Shown here: in pieces, positions 45,227-54,434 of the stretch
How positions within the stretch are numbered: position 1 is the stretch's first letter
Layout of the letters: each line of letters begins with the position of its first letter
Assembly: GCA_003149555.1 (NCBI GenBank)
Contig: QCWE01000001.1
Location: forward strand, 398,546 to 462,545
DNA: 64,000 bases
Direction: 5' to 3'
Source: Candidatus Aquiluna sp. XM-24bin5
GTDB taxonomy: Bacteria > Actinomycetota > Actinomycetia > Actinomycetales > Microbacteriaceae
Program-made: the position numbers and the translations under genes
The notes under the pieces: model-generated
The model's input: the letters and a program-made list of their open reading frames with translations, nothing else
Databases searched by the model: none
Told to the model about the DNA's origin: nothing

Positions 45227-46651
45227 ATGTTCAAAACAGCCTCTGAGGTGTTGGCATACATCAAGGAAAATGACGTCAAGTTCGTGGATGTCCGTTTCAC
45301 AGACCTTCCTGGTGTTCAGCAGCACTTCAACCTTCCTGTTTCACAGATTGACGAAGACTTCTTCGCGAACGGGCAGCTATTTGACGCCTCCTCGATTCGA
45401 GGCTTCGCTGCAATTCACGAGAGCGACATGCAGCTGATCCCAGACGTTACAACTGCGTGGATTGATCCGTTCCGTGTTGAGAAGACTCTCATCATGAACT
45501 TCGACATCTACAACCCAAGAAATGGCGAGCTTTACCACCGCGACCCAAGACAGGTTGCGCACAAGGCAGAGCGCTACCTGCAGTCCACTGGAATTGCGGA
45601 CACTGCATACTTTGCACCAGAAGCTGAGTTCTTCATCTTTGACGAGGTTCGCTACGAGGTAAAGGCCCACACCGCATATCACATGGTGGACTCCGTTGAA
45701 GGACCTTGGAACAGCGCCAAAGCTGAGGAGGGTGGAAACCTAGGTAACAAGACCCCTCACAAGGGTGGCTATTTCCCTGTGTCCCCAACCGACCATCTGG
45801 CTGACATCCGCGATGCAATCGTGCTCGAGCTTGAGGCTGCAGGTCTCTCAGTGGAGCGTTCACACCACGAGGTGGGAACCGCTGGACAGTGCGAGATCAA
45901 CTACCGCTTCGACCAGCTCATCAAGAGCGCTGACGACATCCTGAAGTTCAAGTACATCGTCAAGAACGTGGCAACTCAGTTTGGTAAGACCGCTACATTC
46001 ATGCCAAAGCCTCTCTTCGGAGACAATGGTTCGGGAATGCACGTTCACCAGTCACTCTGGAAGGACGGCAAGCCGCTCTTCTACGACGAATCTGGTTACG
46101 GCGGTCTAAGCGACACTGCCCGTTGGTACATCGGAGGCATTCTGAAGCACGCGCCAAGCATCCTCGCGTTTACCAACCCAACCATTAACTCTTACCACCG
46201 ACTGGTTCCAGGCTTCGAGGCTCCTGTTAATCTCGTTTACTCTGCTGGTAACCGCTCGGCCGCAATCCGTATCCCTATGACCGGTTCAAACCCGAAGGCC
46301 AAGCGTATTGAGTTCCGCGCCCCAGACAGCTCAGGTAACCCATACCTCGCGTTCTCTGCAATGTTGATGGCAGGTCTGGATGGAATCAAGAACCGTATTG
46401 AGCCACACGAGCCAGTCGACAAGGACCTCTACGAGTTGCCTGCAGAGGAAGCTGCCGCGATTCCACAGGTTCCAGGAAGCCTTGACCAGGTACTGATTGC
46501 CCTAGAGAACGACCACGAGTTCCTGCTCGAGGGAGATGTGTTCACCAAGGACCTAATCGAGAACTGGATCGACTACAAGCGTGAGAAGGAGCTGAAGCCA
46601 ATGGCGCAGCGTCCTCACCCGTTTGAGTTCGAGCTTTACTACGGAGTCTAA
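45227..46651 (+). CDS. glnA: Glutamine synthetase type I (GlnA, main, adenylylatable)
   Basis: 474-residue dodecameric enzyme making glutamine from glutamate, ammonia and ATP. Beta-grasp N-domain ([14 protein letters not shown]), metal and ATP residues in [42 protein letters not shown], the flap and [10 protein letters not shown]. The adenylylation site is Tyr in [12 protein letters not shown] near residue 405, so it is controlled by GlnE, encoded convergently next door. Upstream (45152-45226) is a 75-base promoter region; ATG at 45227 has AAGAAAGAG. A bidirectional terminator follows. Confidence 0.97.
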   Translation: MFKTASEVLAYIKENDVKFVDVRFTDLPGVQQHFNLPVSQIDEDFFANGQLFDASSIRGFAAIHESDMQLIPDVTTAWIDPFRVEKTLIMNFDIYNPRNGELYHRDPRQVAHKAERYLQSTGIADTAYFAPEAEFFIFDEVRYEVKAHTAYHMVDSVEGPWNSAKAEEGGNLGNKTPHKGGYFPVSPTDHLADIRDAIVLELEAAGLSVERSHHEVGTAGQCEINYRFDQLIKSADDILKFKYIVKNVATQFGKTATFMPKPLFGDNGSGMHVHQSLWKDGKPLFYDESGYGGLSDTARWYIGGILKHAPSILAFTNPTINSYHRLVPGFEAPVNLVYSAGNRSAAIRIPMTGSNPKAKRIEFRAPDSSGNPYLAFSAMLMAGLDGIKNRIEPHEPVDKDLYELPAEEAAAIPQVPGSLDQVLIALENDHEFLLEGDVFTKDLIENWIDYKREKELKPMAQRPHPFEFELYYGV

Positions 46652-46670
46652 GCACTTCAACAAAGTAATA

Positions 46671-46698
46671 GGGAGGCAGGGAAACTTGCCTCCCTTTT
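46671..46698. terminator. Bidirectional terminator between glnA and glnE
   Basis: Perfect 8-bp stem GGGAGGCA/TGCCTCCC (46671-46678 and 46687-46694) followed by TTTT on the plus strand. The minus strand reads AAAA then the same stem then TATTAC, so both convergent genes can use it. Confidence 0.85.
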
Positions 46699-46699
46699 A

Positions 46700-49564
46700 C
46701 TATTTCGCGAATAGCTGCTCGTAGACTGCCCTCGCCTTACGTGTGGTGCTTAGGTAGGTCTCCTCAAGCTCCGAGGCTGAACCTGGCGCAAGCTCAAGGA
46801 TTCGCGCCATTGCCTCCAGTTGCCGCCTGTCAGTCGGAAGGATGTCAATAAGCTTGTCCACAGCTAGAACAAGTGCACTCCTGCATCTAGAGGAGAGCAG
46901 CCAGGCCGCTCTCAGGGCAGCACCATCTTCGCTTGATACTTCTCCAGACTTTTCGAGCGCTGCAAGCGCATCAAGAGTTCCTAATACTCGAAGCTCGATT
47001 TGCTGATGCGCGAGACGCAACTGGTAAAGCTGAACCAGCCACTCGACATCGCTAATGGAACCTTTGCCTAACTTGAGGTGCCTTGCGGGGTCCGCGCCCT
47101 GTGGAAGTCTCTCGGCCTCAACTCTCGCCTTTATGCGCCTAATCTCCACGAGCTGCTTATTGGTCAGCTCGACCGGATATCTGAAGCGATCGATCAGCTC
47201 TGTGAATGAAGCAACAAGCTCCGGACTACCTGAGATAACGCGGGCCCGAAGCAGGGCCTGAAACTCCCAGGTGTCTGCCCACTTTTCAAAGTACGCTCTG
47301 TAGCTTTCAAGGGAGCGAACCCGTGGTCCATTTTTACCCTCTGGCCTGAGTCCAAGGTCCAGCTCGAAAGCCATGATTGAATCCTTAACAAGACTTAGGA
47401 GCCTAGACGAAACCTTTTCGGCTAGTCCCTGGGCATCCTCTGGGCCAGAGGCATAGACAAGCATCGCGTCTGCATCGGACCCAAACCCCAGCTCCCGGCC
47501 ACCGAGGCGCCCCATTGCCACAATCCCTAGATCAAGCTCTTGGCCCTCTTTGGCAATCTCAAGCATCGCCCGAAGATAGGCATCCATGATCGCGGTCAAA
47601 CCCTCGCTTATCTCCGCCATGGAGCTAACTCCCAGCACTGCACCAATTGCCACGCGGAGAGTCTCACGTCGGCGAATGTTTCGAATCAAATCGGCAGCCG
47701 CCTCAGGGTCCTCCTGCCTCGAAATAATGGCTGCCATCTCCGCCTCAATGGCCTCCAAACTGCGCGGCGAGAGCTCAGTGTCATCTCCGAACCAAGATGT
47801 CGAATCTGGAATCCGCTCTAACACCCTCGCGATCATCCCCGAGGATGAGAGCACCCGCATAAGACGTTCTGCGGCACCCGATGAGTCTCGAAGCATCCTA
47901 AGAAACCAGGGGGTGTCCCCCAGCTCCTCGCTAAGTCTGCGGAAGCTGACCAAGGCTCTGTCAGGGTCTGTCCCCTCTGCCATCCAGCGAATCAGAACTG
48001 GAAGGAGGGTTCTCTGGATCACTGCACGCCTGGAAACCCCAGTCGTGAGGGCATTGATGTGGTTTAGCGCGCCCTTAGGGTCAACAAAGCCGAGGGCTAC
48101 CAGTCGCTTTTCAACATCCTCCGCGCTTAGCCTGATTTCTCCTGGAGTCAGCGCAGCAGTTGCGGCAAGTAGAGGTCGATAGAAGACGGAGTCGTGAAGC
48201 TCTGCGACCTCAGCCCTCACAGACTCAAGTCGATTAGTTAGTTCGTCGGAGCTGAGCCCCAAACCTCTCGCAACACGGCGGAGCTCCTCAGGCTTGCTTG
48301 GAACCAGGTGTGAGCGCCTTAGGCGCTGGAGCTGAATCCGATGTTCGACGGAGCGGAGGAAGCGGTAGTGCGCGCTGAGTTTGGCCCTGTCGGTCCTGGA
48401 GAGCAGTCCGGCATCACTGAGTGCCTCGAGAGCAGACAGCGTATCCATTACCTGGAGACTAGGGTCGCCAACGCCGTGAACGAGCTGCAGAAGCTGAGCC
48501 GTGAATTCCACGTCCCTCAATCCACCTCGACCAAGTTTCAGGTTGCTCGAGCGCTCTGCTGGAGGAATGTTTTCAAGCACCCGCCCTCTTAGATGCCTGG
48601 CGCTATCGACAATGGCGGAACGATCCTGATACGCCCAAATCATGGGCTTTATGGTGTCTATGTAGGCATTGCCTATCTCCGCATTTCCTGCAGCAAAACG
48701 TGCTTTCAAGAGAGCCTGGAACTCCCAAGGCTCTGCCCACTTGTCGTAGTAGGCGACATGAGCCTCGAGCGTTCTCACCAAAACACCAGACTTACCCTCT
48801 GGCCTTAGGTTTGGATCAACCTGCCAAAGACCGGGTTCAACCTCAACGTCGTAGATGACGGCCTGCATCCTTGTCGCAATCTTGATTGCCGTGTCGATCT
48901 TTTCGGCCTCTGTCGCAACGTAAATGACATCGACGTCGGAAACGTAGTTCAGCTCCTGTGCCCCGGTCTTACCCATGGCAATCACTGCCAAAGGGCAAGA
49001 ACTAGCGTCAGCTTCGGAGATACGACCCTCACTGATGAGCTCCTGGGTTGCAACGGAGATTGCACTCTCTAAAGTGCCGTCCGTAAGCCGCGTCAACGAA
49101 ATCGAAACCTCGGCAAAGGCAGCGCTGGCATCTAACTGAGCCAAGTCCCAATCGATGATCTGAAAAAGTGCGTTGCGGTAACCAACACGCAATTCAGACC
49201 GCGAAGCGGTAGGAATCGTGAATTTGCTTGGCAGCGCTGGCTTTTTTTGAATTATGAGCGAATCAGGATGACGAAGCAGATGCTCCGCCATGCCATCTGA
49301 GGCCCCCACGACCCGGCACAGCCTCTCGGCCTGCTTTGCATCCGAGAGAATCTTTGCGATCGCTTTTGGCTTTGTCTCGGACATCCGCAGGAGGAAGTCC
49401 AACGCCTTATCCGGTGAAGCTGAGGAGGCCAGTGGGGTTAGAGCAGAATGCCCCCAATCCCCTACCAACTCGACTAGCCGTTCAAGCTTGGCAACAGTCT
49501 CACTTAGATTTTCAAAGCCGAGCCTTGCGAGCTCACTGAGCGGATTGCTGCGTCCTCTAGTCAT
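46700..49564 (-). CDS. glnE: Bifunctional glutamine synthetase adenylyltransferase/deadenylylase GlnE
   Basis: 954-residue enzyme that inactivates GlnA by adenylylation and reactivates it. Two nucleotidyltransferase domains are seen, each with the G-x-[ED]-x-x-x-x-S-D-x-D motif: N-terminal (deadenylylation) GAQELNYVSDVDVIYV and C-terminal (adenylylation) GGRELGFGSDADAMLV; each is followed by a regulatory helical domain with the DLRPEGKSG- or LRPEGKNG-type box. Typical length for actinobacteria (about 950-1000). ATG at 49564 abuts the stop of glnA2 (49565), so it is transcribed with glnA2. Ends at the shared terminator with glnA. Confidence 0.97.
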   Translation of the reverse strand: MTRGRSNPLSELARLGFENLSETVAKLERLVELVGDWGHSALTPLASSASPDKALDFLLRMSETKPKAIAKILSDAKQAERLCRVVGASDGMAEHLLRHPDSLIIQKKPALPSKFTIPTASRSELRVGYRNALFQIIDWDLAQLDASAAFAEVSISLTRLTDGTLESAISVATQELISEGRISEADASSCPLAVIAMGKTGAQELNYVSDVDVIYVATEAEKIDTAIKIATRMQAVIYDVEVEPGLWQVDPNLRPEGKSGVLVRTLEAHVAYYDKWAEPWEFQALLKARFAAGNAEIGNAYIDTIKPMIWAYQDRSAIVDSARHLRGRVLENIPPAERSSNLKLGRGGLRDVEFTAQLLQLVHGVGDPSLQVMDTLSALEALSDAGLLSRTDRAKLSAHYRFLRSVEHRIQLQRLRRSHLVPSKPEELRRVARGLGLSSDELTNRLESVRAEVAELHDSVFYRPLLAATAALTPGEIRLSAEDVEKRLVALGFVDPKGALNHINALTTGVSRRAVIQRTLLPVLIRWMAEGTDPDRALVSFRRLSEELGDTPWFLRMLRDSSGAAERLMRVLSSSGMIARVLERIPDSTSWFGDDTELSPRSLEAIEAEMAAIISRQEDPEAAADLIRNIRRRETLRVAIGAVLGVSSMAEISEGLTAIMDAYLRAMLEIAKEGQELDLGIVAMGRLGGRELGFGSDADAMLVYASGPEDAQGLAEKVSSRLLSLVKDSIMAFELDLGLRPEGKNGPRVRSLESYRAYFEKWADTWEFQALLRARVISGSPELVASFTELIDRFRYPVELTNKQLVEIRRIKARVEAERLPQGADPARHLKLGKGSISDVEWLVQLYQLRLAHQQIELRVLGTLDALAALEKSGEVSSEDGAALRAAWLLSSRCRSALVLAVDKLIDILPTDRRQLEAMARILELAPGSASELEETYLSTTRKARAVYEQLFAK

Positions 49565-50905
49565 TTAGAGGTTGCGGAGATTTTGCTCGATCTCAAAAGG
49601 AGTCACCTGGGAGCGATACTCAGCCCACTCGTTTCGCTTATTTGCCAAAACGTATGAGAAGACGCGCTCGCCAAGTACCTCGGCTGCCAACTCACTCGAC
49701 TCAAGCTTTCTGATTGCGTGGTCTAGAGATTGCGGCAGTGCTTCGATTCCCATTGCCCTTCGTTCCATGTCACTTAGCGTCCAGACGTCATCCTCTGTCT
49801 CGGCAGGAAGCTCATAGTTCTCCTCAATGCCCTTGAGGCCGGCAGACAGCAGGAGTGAATAGGCCAGATATGGGTTTGCCGCACTGTCCATTGCGCGGTA
49901 TTCCATGCGAGTGCTCTGAGCCTTCTCTGGCTTGTGAAGGGGAACTCGAACTAAAGCGCTGCGGTTATTGTGACCCCAGCTGACATAGCTTGGAGCCTCT
50001 CCCCCACCCCATAGGCGCTTGTAGCTGTTTACAAACTGGTTTGTGACAAGGGTGATCTCAGGCGCGTGACGGAGAACTCCAGCTATGAACTTGCGCGCCG
50101 TGTTTGATAGGTGGTACTCGGCACTTGCGTCAAAGAAGGCGTTCTTGTCCCCTTCAAAGAGTGAGAAGTGCGTGTGCATGCCGCTGCCAGGGTGATTGGT
50201 GAACGGCTTTGGCATAAAGGTCGCGTAAACACCTTGCTCTATAGCCACCTCCTTAACCACCGTCTTGAACGTCATAACGTTGTCAGCCATAGAAAGCGCA
50301 TCTGCGTATCTGAGGTCGATCTCGTTTTGACCTGGTCCACCCTCGTGATGAGAGAACTCAACGGAGATTCCAAGTTGCTCCAGCATCGTGACCGCACGAC
50401 GCCTAAAGTCGTGCGCAGTGCCGCCGGGCACATTGTCGAAATACCCTGCCTGGTCAACCGGAACTGGAAGGCCGTCTGCGCCCAATTCAGCGGACTTCAA
50501 CAAGTAAAACTCGATCTCCGGGTGTACGTAGAAGCTGAACCCCAGGGAAGCGGCCTTGTCAAGGGCTCGCTTTAGAACATTTCTTGGATCAGCCGCAGCT
50601 GGCTGCCCGTCCGGGGTTGCAATGTCACAAAACATCCTCGCCGCTGGGTCAACACTGCCTCTCCACGGAAGAATTTGAAAGGTGCTTGGGTCAGGAATTG
50701 CGAGCATGTCGGCCTCGGAGGTGCGAGCCAAACCCTCAATGGCGCTGCCGTCAAATCCGATACCCTCGGCAAACGCGCCTTCAATCTCAGCGGGAGCAAC
50801 CGCCACTGACTTCAGAGTCCCGGCAACATCCGTGAACCAAAGCCTTATGAACTTAACGCCGCGCTCTTCAATGGTGCGAAGTACGAACTCCTGTTGCTTG
50901 TCCAT
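49565..50905 (-). CDS. glnA2: Glutamine synthetase type I, second paralogue (GlnA2, not adenylylated)
   Basis: 446-residue paralogue of GlnA. Shared catalytic segments are YVHPEIEFYLLKS, EFSHHEGGPGQNEIDLRYAD, GSGMHTHFSLF, NRSALVRVPLHKPEKAQ and SYKRLWGGGEAPSYVSWG. The adenylylation loop (LYxLP) is replaced by VWTLSDMERRAMG, so the enzyme escapes GlnE. GlnA2 is the second conserved GS of actinobacteria, usually next to glnE. It sits in an operon with glnE, which is divergent from nadE. ATG at 50905 with AGGAGG ribosome binding site. Confidence 0.94.
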   Translation of the reverse strand: MDKQQEFVLRTIEERGVKFIRLWFTDVAGTLKSVAVAPAEIEGAFAEGIGFDGSAIEGLARTSEADMLAIPDPSTFQILPWRGSVDPAARMFCDIATPDGQPAAADPRNVLKRALDKAASLGFSFYVHPEIEFYLLKSAELGADGLPVPVDQAGYFDNVPGGTAHDFRRRAVTMLEQLGISVEFSHHEGGPGQNEIDLRYADALSMADNVMTFKTVVKEVAIEQGVYATFMPKPFTNHPGSGMHTHFSLFEGDKNAFFDASAEYHLSNTARKFIAGVLRHAPEITLVTNQFVNSYKRLWGGGEAPSYVSWGHNNRSALVRVPLHKPEKAQSTRMEYRAMDSAANPYLAYSLLLSAGLKGIEENYELPAETEDDVWTLSDMERRAMGIEALPQSLDHAIRKLESSELAAEVLGERVFSYVLANKRNEWAEYRSQVTPFEIEQNLRNL

Positions 50906-50934
50906 TCCAGCCTCCTGACACTCCTAATAGGCTA

Positions 50935-52557
50935 GTGGCTGTGCAAGAAATCCGTATTGGCTTTGGCCAGATAAACCCCGTCGTGGGTGACTTCGCGCAC
51001 AATTCGAAACAAATTCTGCATGTCATGGATGAGGCCTCGGGCAAGGTTGACCTTCTAGTTTTCGGTGAACTGGCACTTTGCGGATATCCCCTGGGGGATC
51101 TCAGCTACCGAACAGACATCATTGCCGCAACTGAGGACTCGCTTTCGAAGCTCATAAGCGTCAGCGCTGAATCCAAATACAAGGACCTGACGGTGGTACT
51201 GGGCCACGTGAGCCTCGCAACAAAGGCGCAGGACAATCAGTCTTCCTTTGCGGCAGCTCACAACTCAGCAACCGTCTTCAAAGCGGGAAAAGTTATTGGC
51301 CGATACGACAAGAGATATCTTCCAAATTATGACGTCTTTGATGACTGGAGGAACTTCGTTCCGGGTGAAAATGACCTTGTCTTCGAGCTAAACGGACAGC
51401 GGGTGGGAGTATCTATTTGCGAAGACATCTGGCACCCAGAGAGCCCGCAGCGCGAGTCTCTAGCTAAGGCCGGAGTGTCACTTCTAGTAGTTCCCAACGG
51501 GTCTCCCTACACACGTGACATCCAAACCCGCAGGCGTAACTCCGTCCGAGAGTTTCAAAACGGCTTCGCTGTGGCCTATGCAAATCTCGCGGGGGGCCAG
51601 GACGAGCTCGTCTTCGACGGCGATAGCTTTTTGATAGATCAAGACGGCAAGGAAGTTAGCCGAGCCGGCATGGGACCTGGCTTCTATCCAGCTATCGAGA
51701 CTGAACTTGAGCCTGTGCTTGACGATGAGCCTGAAAGGCTTTATCAGGCACTCGTCACCGGTTTGCGCGATTATTGCGCTAAGACAGGGCAGAAGAGAGC
51801 CGTTCTCGGTTTCTCCGGAGGCATTGATAGTGCACTCTGTGGCGCAATCGCAGTGGATGCGCTGGGAGCTGACGCGGTCCTCGGAATAGGCCTCCCCTCC
51901 AGGTATTCATCAGACCACTCCCTAGATGATGCAAAACAGCTGGCAAAGAATCTTGGTTGTGAGTTCCGAGAGATAGGCATAGACCGCGCACACAAAGCCT
52001 TCGAGTCAATGGTGGAGTTGGAGGGGCTTTCCGGCGAAAATGTGCAGGCAAGAATCAGAGCGGTGACCCTCATGGCAGTTTCAAATGCTGAGGAAAGGCT
52101 TCTTCTAACAACTGGCAACAAGAGTGAGATAGCCGTGGGCTATTCAACTATGTATGGGGATTCGGCAGGTGGATTCGCGCCTATCAAAGACGTCCTCAAG
52201 ACCGATGTTTGGCGACTAGCGAAATGGCTCAATGCCTCCAGGGGTAAAGAAATAATTCCGGTCTCCTCAATTGAGAAACCACCCTCAGCCGAGCTAAGAC
52301 CCGGCCAGCTTGATACTGACTCGCTGCCGGATTACGAACTTCTTGACGACATTCTGCGCCTATTGATCGAGAAAACCGCGACTGTTGATGAGGTAGTCGC
52401 CCTTGGCTTCGAGAGAGAGCTAGTTAGTGACATCGATAACAAGGTTCGAGCTGCAGAGTGGAAGAGATCTCAGGGGGCAATCGGAACGAAAACAACCCAG
52501 GTCGCGTTTGGATCAGGGCGTAGAGTACCTATTACTACCCGTTTCGGAAAACTATGA
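50935..52557 (+). CDS. nadE: Glutamine-hydrolysing NAD+ synthetase
   Basis: 540-residue two-domain enzyme that amidates nicotinate adenine dinucleotide to NAD+. N-terminal nitrilase-like glutaminase: Glu in DLLVFGELALCGYP, Lys in RYDKRYLPNYDVFD, nucleophile Cys in GVSICEDIWHP. C-terminal synthetase domain: P-loop VLGFSGGIDSALCGAIA, LTTGNKSEIAVGY and the GDSAGGFAPIKDV loop. At 540 residues it belongs to the shorter (bacterial two-domain) class. Starts at GTG 50935 (a GTG two codons later is possible); a CCTAAT box lies six bases upstream, with no ribosome binding site. Overlaps panB by 4 bases. Confidence 0.95.
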   Translation: MAVQEIRIGFGQINPVVGDFAHNSKQILHVMDEASGKVDLLVFGELALCGYPLGDLSYRTDIIAATEDSLSKLISVSAESKYKDLTVVLGHVSLATKAQDNQSSFAAAHNSATVFKAGKVIGRYDKRYLPNYDVFDDWRNFVPGENDLVFELNGQRVGVSICEDIWHPESPQRESLAKAGVSLLVVPNGSPYTRDIQTRRRNSVREFQNGFAVAYANLAGGQDELVFDGDSFLIDQDGKEVSRAGMGPGFYPAIETELEPVLDDEPERLYQALVTGLRDYCAKTGQKRAVLGFSGGIDSALCGAIAVDALGADAVLGIGLPSRYSSDHSLDDAKQLAKNLGCEFREIGIDRAHKAFESMVELEGLSGENVQARIRAVTLMAVSNAEERLLLTTGNKSEIAVGYSTMYGDSAGGFAPIKDVLKTDVWRLAKWLNASRGKEIIPVSSIEKPPSAELRPGQLDTDSLPDYELLDDILRLLIEKTATVDEVVALGFERELVSDIDNKVRAAEWKRSQGAIGTKTTQVAFGSGRRVPITTRFGKL

Positions 52558-53339
52558 AAATCAGAACCTCGACTCTTGCCAAGTTCAAGCAGGAAGGCAA
52601 GAAGTTCAGTTGCCTGACCAGCTATGACCAGCAGACTGCAGAGATTTTTGATGCTGCGGGCATAGAGGTCCTCCTGGTGGGCGATAGTGCCAGCAATACA
52701 GTTCTTGCGAACGATGACACCATTTCGGTCACGCTCGAAGAGATGATCCCTTTTGGCAAGGCGGTAGCGAGGTCTGCGCGGAGTTCACTTGTGGTTTTTG
52801 ACCTGCCATTTGGCTCCTACGAGGAGTCTGCGGAGCAGGCTCTGCACAATTCCATACGCGTAATGAAAGAAACTGGCGCCCATGCAGTAAAGCTTGAGGG
52901 GGCTAAGTCGGAACAGATCAGACGCCTAGTTGAAAGTGGCATCCCGGTTATGGGGCACGCAGGCTTCACACCACAATCTGTACACGCACTTGGTGGCTAC
53001 AAGATTCAAGGCAAGGACGATGCGGCCGCAAGCCGCCTCCGGGATGACTGCCTAATAATTCAGGAGGCTGGAGCATTTGCAGTAGTTCTGGAGATGGTCC
53101 CGGCGGACCTGGCTGCGGAAGTCACGCAGGAACTCACTATCCCGACAATTGGAATTGGCGCAGGCTCGGGAACCGACGGTCAGGTACTGGTCTGGACAGA
53201 TTTTGCGGGTCTGTCAGGTAGGTCGCCATCATTTTCTAAGAGCTACCTGAACCTTCGCGAGCTGCTACTTAAAGCTGCAAGTAATTTTCGTACGGAGGTG
53301 GCAGAGGGCCATTTCCCTACCGACAAGGAAAGCTTTTAG
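52554..53339 (+). CDS. panB: 3-methyl-2-oxobutanoate hydroxymethyltransferase
   Basis: 261-residue TIM-barrel enzyme of pantothenate (CoA) synthesis, adding a hydroxymethyl group from 5,10-methylene-THF to 2-oxoisovalerate. Motifs: FSCLTSYDQQTAEIFDAAGIEVLLVGDS, ARSSLVVFDLPFGSYE, AHAVKLEGAK, GIPVMGHAGFTPQSVHALGGY and GIGAGSGTDGQVLVWTDFAGLS. Catalytic Glu in VVLEMVPADLA. Starts in ATGA overlap with nadE (ATG 52554) and so is co-translated. 3' end overlaps the convergent microprotein gene by 4 bases. Confidence 0.96.
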   Translation: MKIRTSTLAKFKQEGKKFSCLTSYDQQTAEIFDAAGIEVLLVGDSASNTVLANDDTISVTLEEMIPFGKAVARSARSSLVVFDLPFGSYEESAEQALHNSIRVMKETGAHAVKLEGAKSEQIRRLVESGIPVMGHAGFTPQSVHALGGYKIQGKDDAAASRLRDDCLIIQEAGAFAVVLEMVPADLAAEVTQELTIPTIGIGAGSGTDGQVLVWTDFAGLSGRSPSFSKSYLNLRELLLKAASNFRTEVAEGHFPTDKESF

Positions 53340-53527
53340 TCCTCGTCATCCCACTCGCTCTGGTCTTCTTCGCGTAATCTCCGAGCTCTCTCCAGAATGA
53401 TTTGTTCGGCCCTTGATGCCTCTTCAAAGGAATCAAATGGGCCCAATCTGCTCATGGCAAGAGACTTTGGTCCCTCTTCAACCTTTTTTGTTTCTTGATT
53501 GAACCAATACTTCAACTCGTCGGCCAT
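53336..53527 (-). CDS. SPOR-like microprotein, actinobacterial
   Basis: 63 residues: YWFNQETKKVEEGPKSLAMSRLGPFDSFEEASRAEQIILERARRLREEDQSEW(D/E). This small protein is widespread in actinobacteria next to panB or map and is annotated as SPOR-domain because of its FDSFEEASRA-type repeat, but it lacks signal peptide or membrane helix. Probably cytoplasmic and acidic at the C-terminus. No function known. ATG at 53527 follows a TATCTT box by seven bases and has no ribosome binding site (leaderless). Overlaps panB by 4 bases and is 13 bases from the map start. Confidence 0.78.
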   Translation of the reverse strand: MADELKYWFNQETKKVEEGPKSLAMSRLGPFDSFEEASRAEQIILERARRLREEDQSEWDDED

Positions 53528-53534
53528 GTAACCA

Positions 53535-53540
53535 AAGATA
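53535..53540 (-). promoter_or_regulatory. -10 box placed for leaderless transcription of the SPOR-like microprotein
   Basis: TATCTT on the minus strand, seven bases before the ATG at 53527. The box abuts the map start codon at 53541. Confidence 0.45.
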
Positions 53541-54434
53541 GTGGCTCGGAAAAATAAGATAACCCCAATGCCCGTAAATGTTGATGGTCACCTAATCCCA
53601 GGTCGGGTGTCTCCGCGTAGAGAGGTTCCGGCATCAATCCAAAGACCGGAATACGTGGGTAAGAAATCTCCGGCACCCCACACAACTGGCGACCGATACG
53701 ACGAAAAAACGATCGGCAAGATCAAAATTGCATCAAAGCTTGCAGCGACTGCTCGAGAGCTCATCCTTGGCAGCGCAAAGCCCGGCATGACAACAGATGA
53801 CCTTGATGAAATTGGGCACAAATTTCTGATCGAGAACGGGGCCTACCCCTCCACTCTCGGATACCGAGGATTTCCCAAATCTATTTGCACATCACTCAAC
53901 GAAGTTGTCTGTCACGGCATCCCTGACGACACCGTTTTGAAAGATGGCGATCTGCTCAATGTCGACATCACCGCTTACCTCGATGGGGTGCACGGTGATA
54001 CCAATGCAACAGTTTTGATTGGCCAGGCAACCCAGGAAGCGGCAAACCTGGTCGAGCGAACCCAGGAGGCAATGCTTAGAGGGATCAAAGCAGCACTTCC
54101 CGGCAGAGAGGTGAATGTCATTGGAAGGGCTATCGAGTCATACGCCAAGCGGTTTGGGTACGGAGTTGTTCAGGATTTCACCGGTCATGGAGTTGGGACC
54201 AGTTTCCACACGGGCCTGATAGTTCCGCACTATGACGCACCTGAGTACTCCACGGTCATAGAGCCCGGCATGGTCTTCACCGTGGAGCCGATGATCACCC
54301 TTGGAGGAATTGAGTGGGACCTCTGGGATGACGGCTGGACAGTAACTACCAGGGACAAGTCGCTAACAGCGCAGTTCGAGCACACAATTTTGATTACCGA
54401 AGACGGACCGCAGATACTGACGGAGGCCACATGA
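53541..54434 (+). CDS. map: Type I methionine aminopeptidase
   Basis: 297-residue metalloprotease removing the N-terminal Met from nascent proteins. Catalytic metal residues: Asp and Asp of LLNVDITAYLDGVHGDTNATV, His in FTGHGVGTSFHTG, Glu in VFTVEPMITLGG and Glu in TAQFEHTILITE. About 45 extra N-terminal residues (PMPVNVDGHLIPGRVSPRREV...) form the extension common in actinobacterial MetAP. GTG start at 53541 overlaps the microprotein promoter. Overlaps ppgK by 4 bases. Confidence 0.95.
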   Translation: MARKNKITPMPVNVDGHLIPGRVSPRREVPASIQRPEYVGKKSPAPHTTGDRYDEKTIGKIKIASKLAATARELILGSAKPGMTTDDLDEIGHKFLIENGAYPSTLGYRGFPKSICTSLNEVVCHGIPDDTVLKDGDLLNVDITAYLDGVHGDTNATVLIGQATQEAANLVERTQEAMLRGIKAALPGREVNVIGRAIESYAKRFGYGVVQDFTGHGVGTSFHTGLIVPHYDAPEYSTVIEPGMVFTVEPMITLGGIEWDLWDDGWTVTTRDKSLTAQFEHTILITEDGPQILTEAT

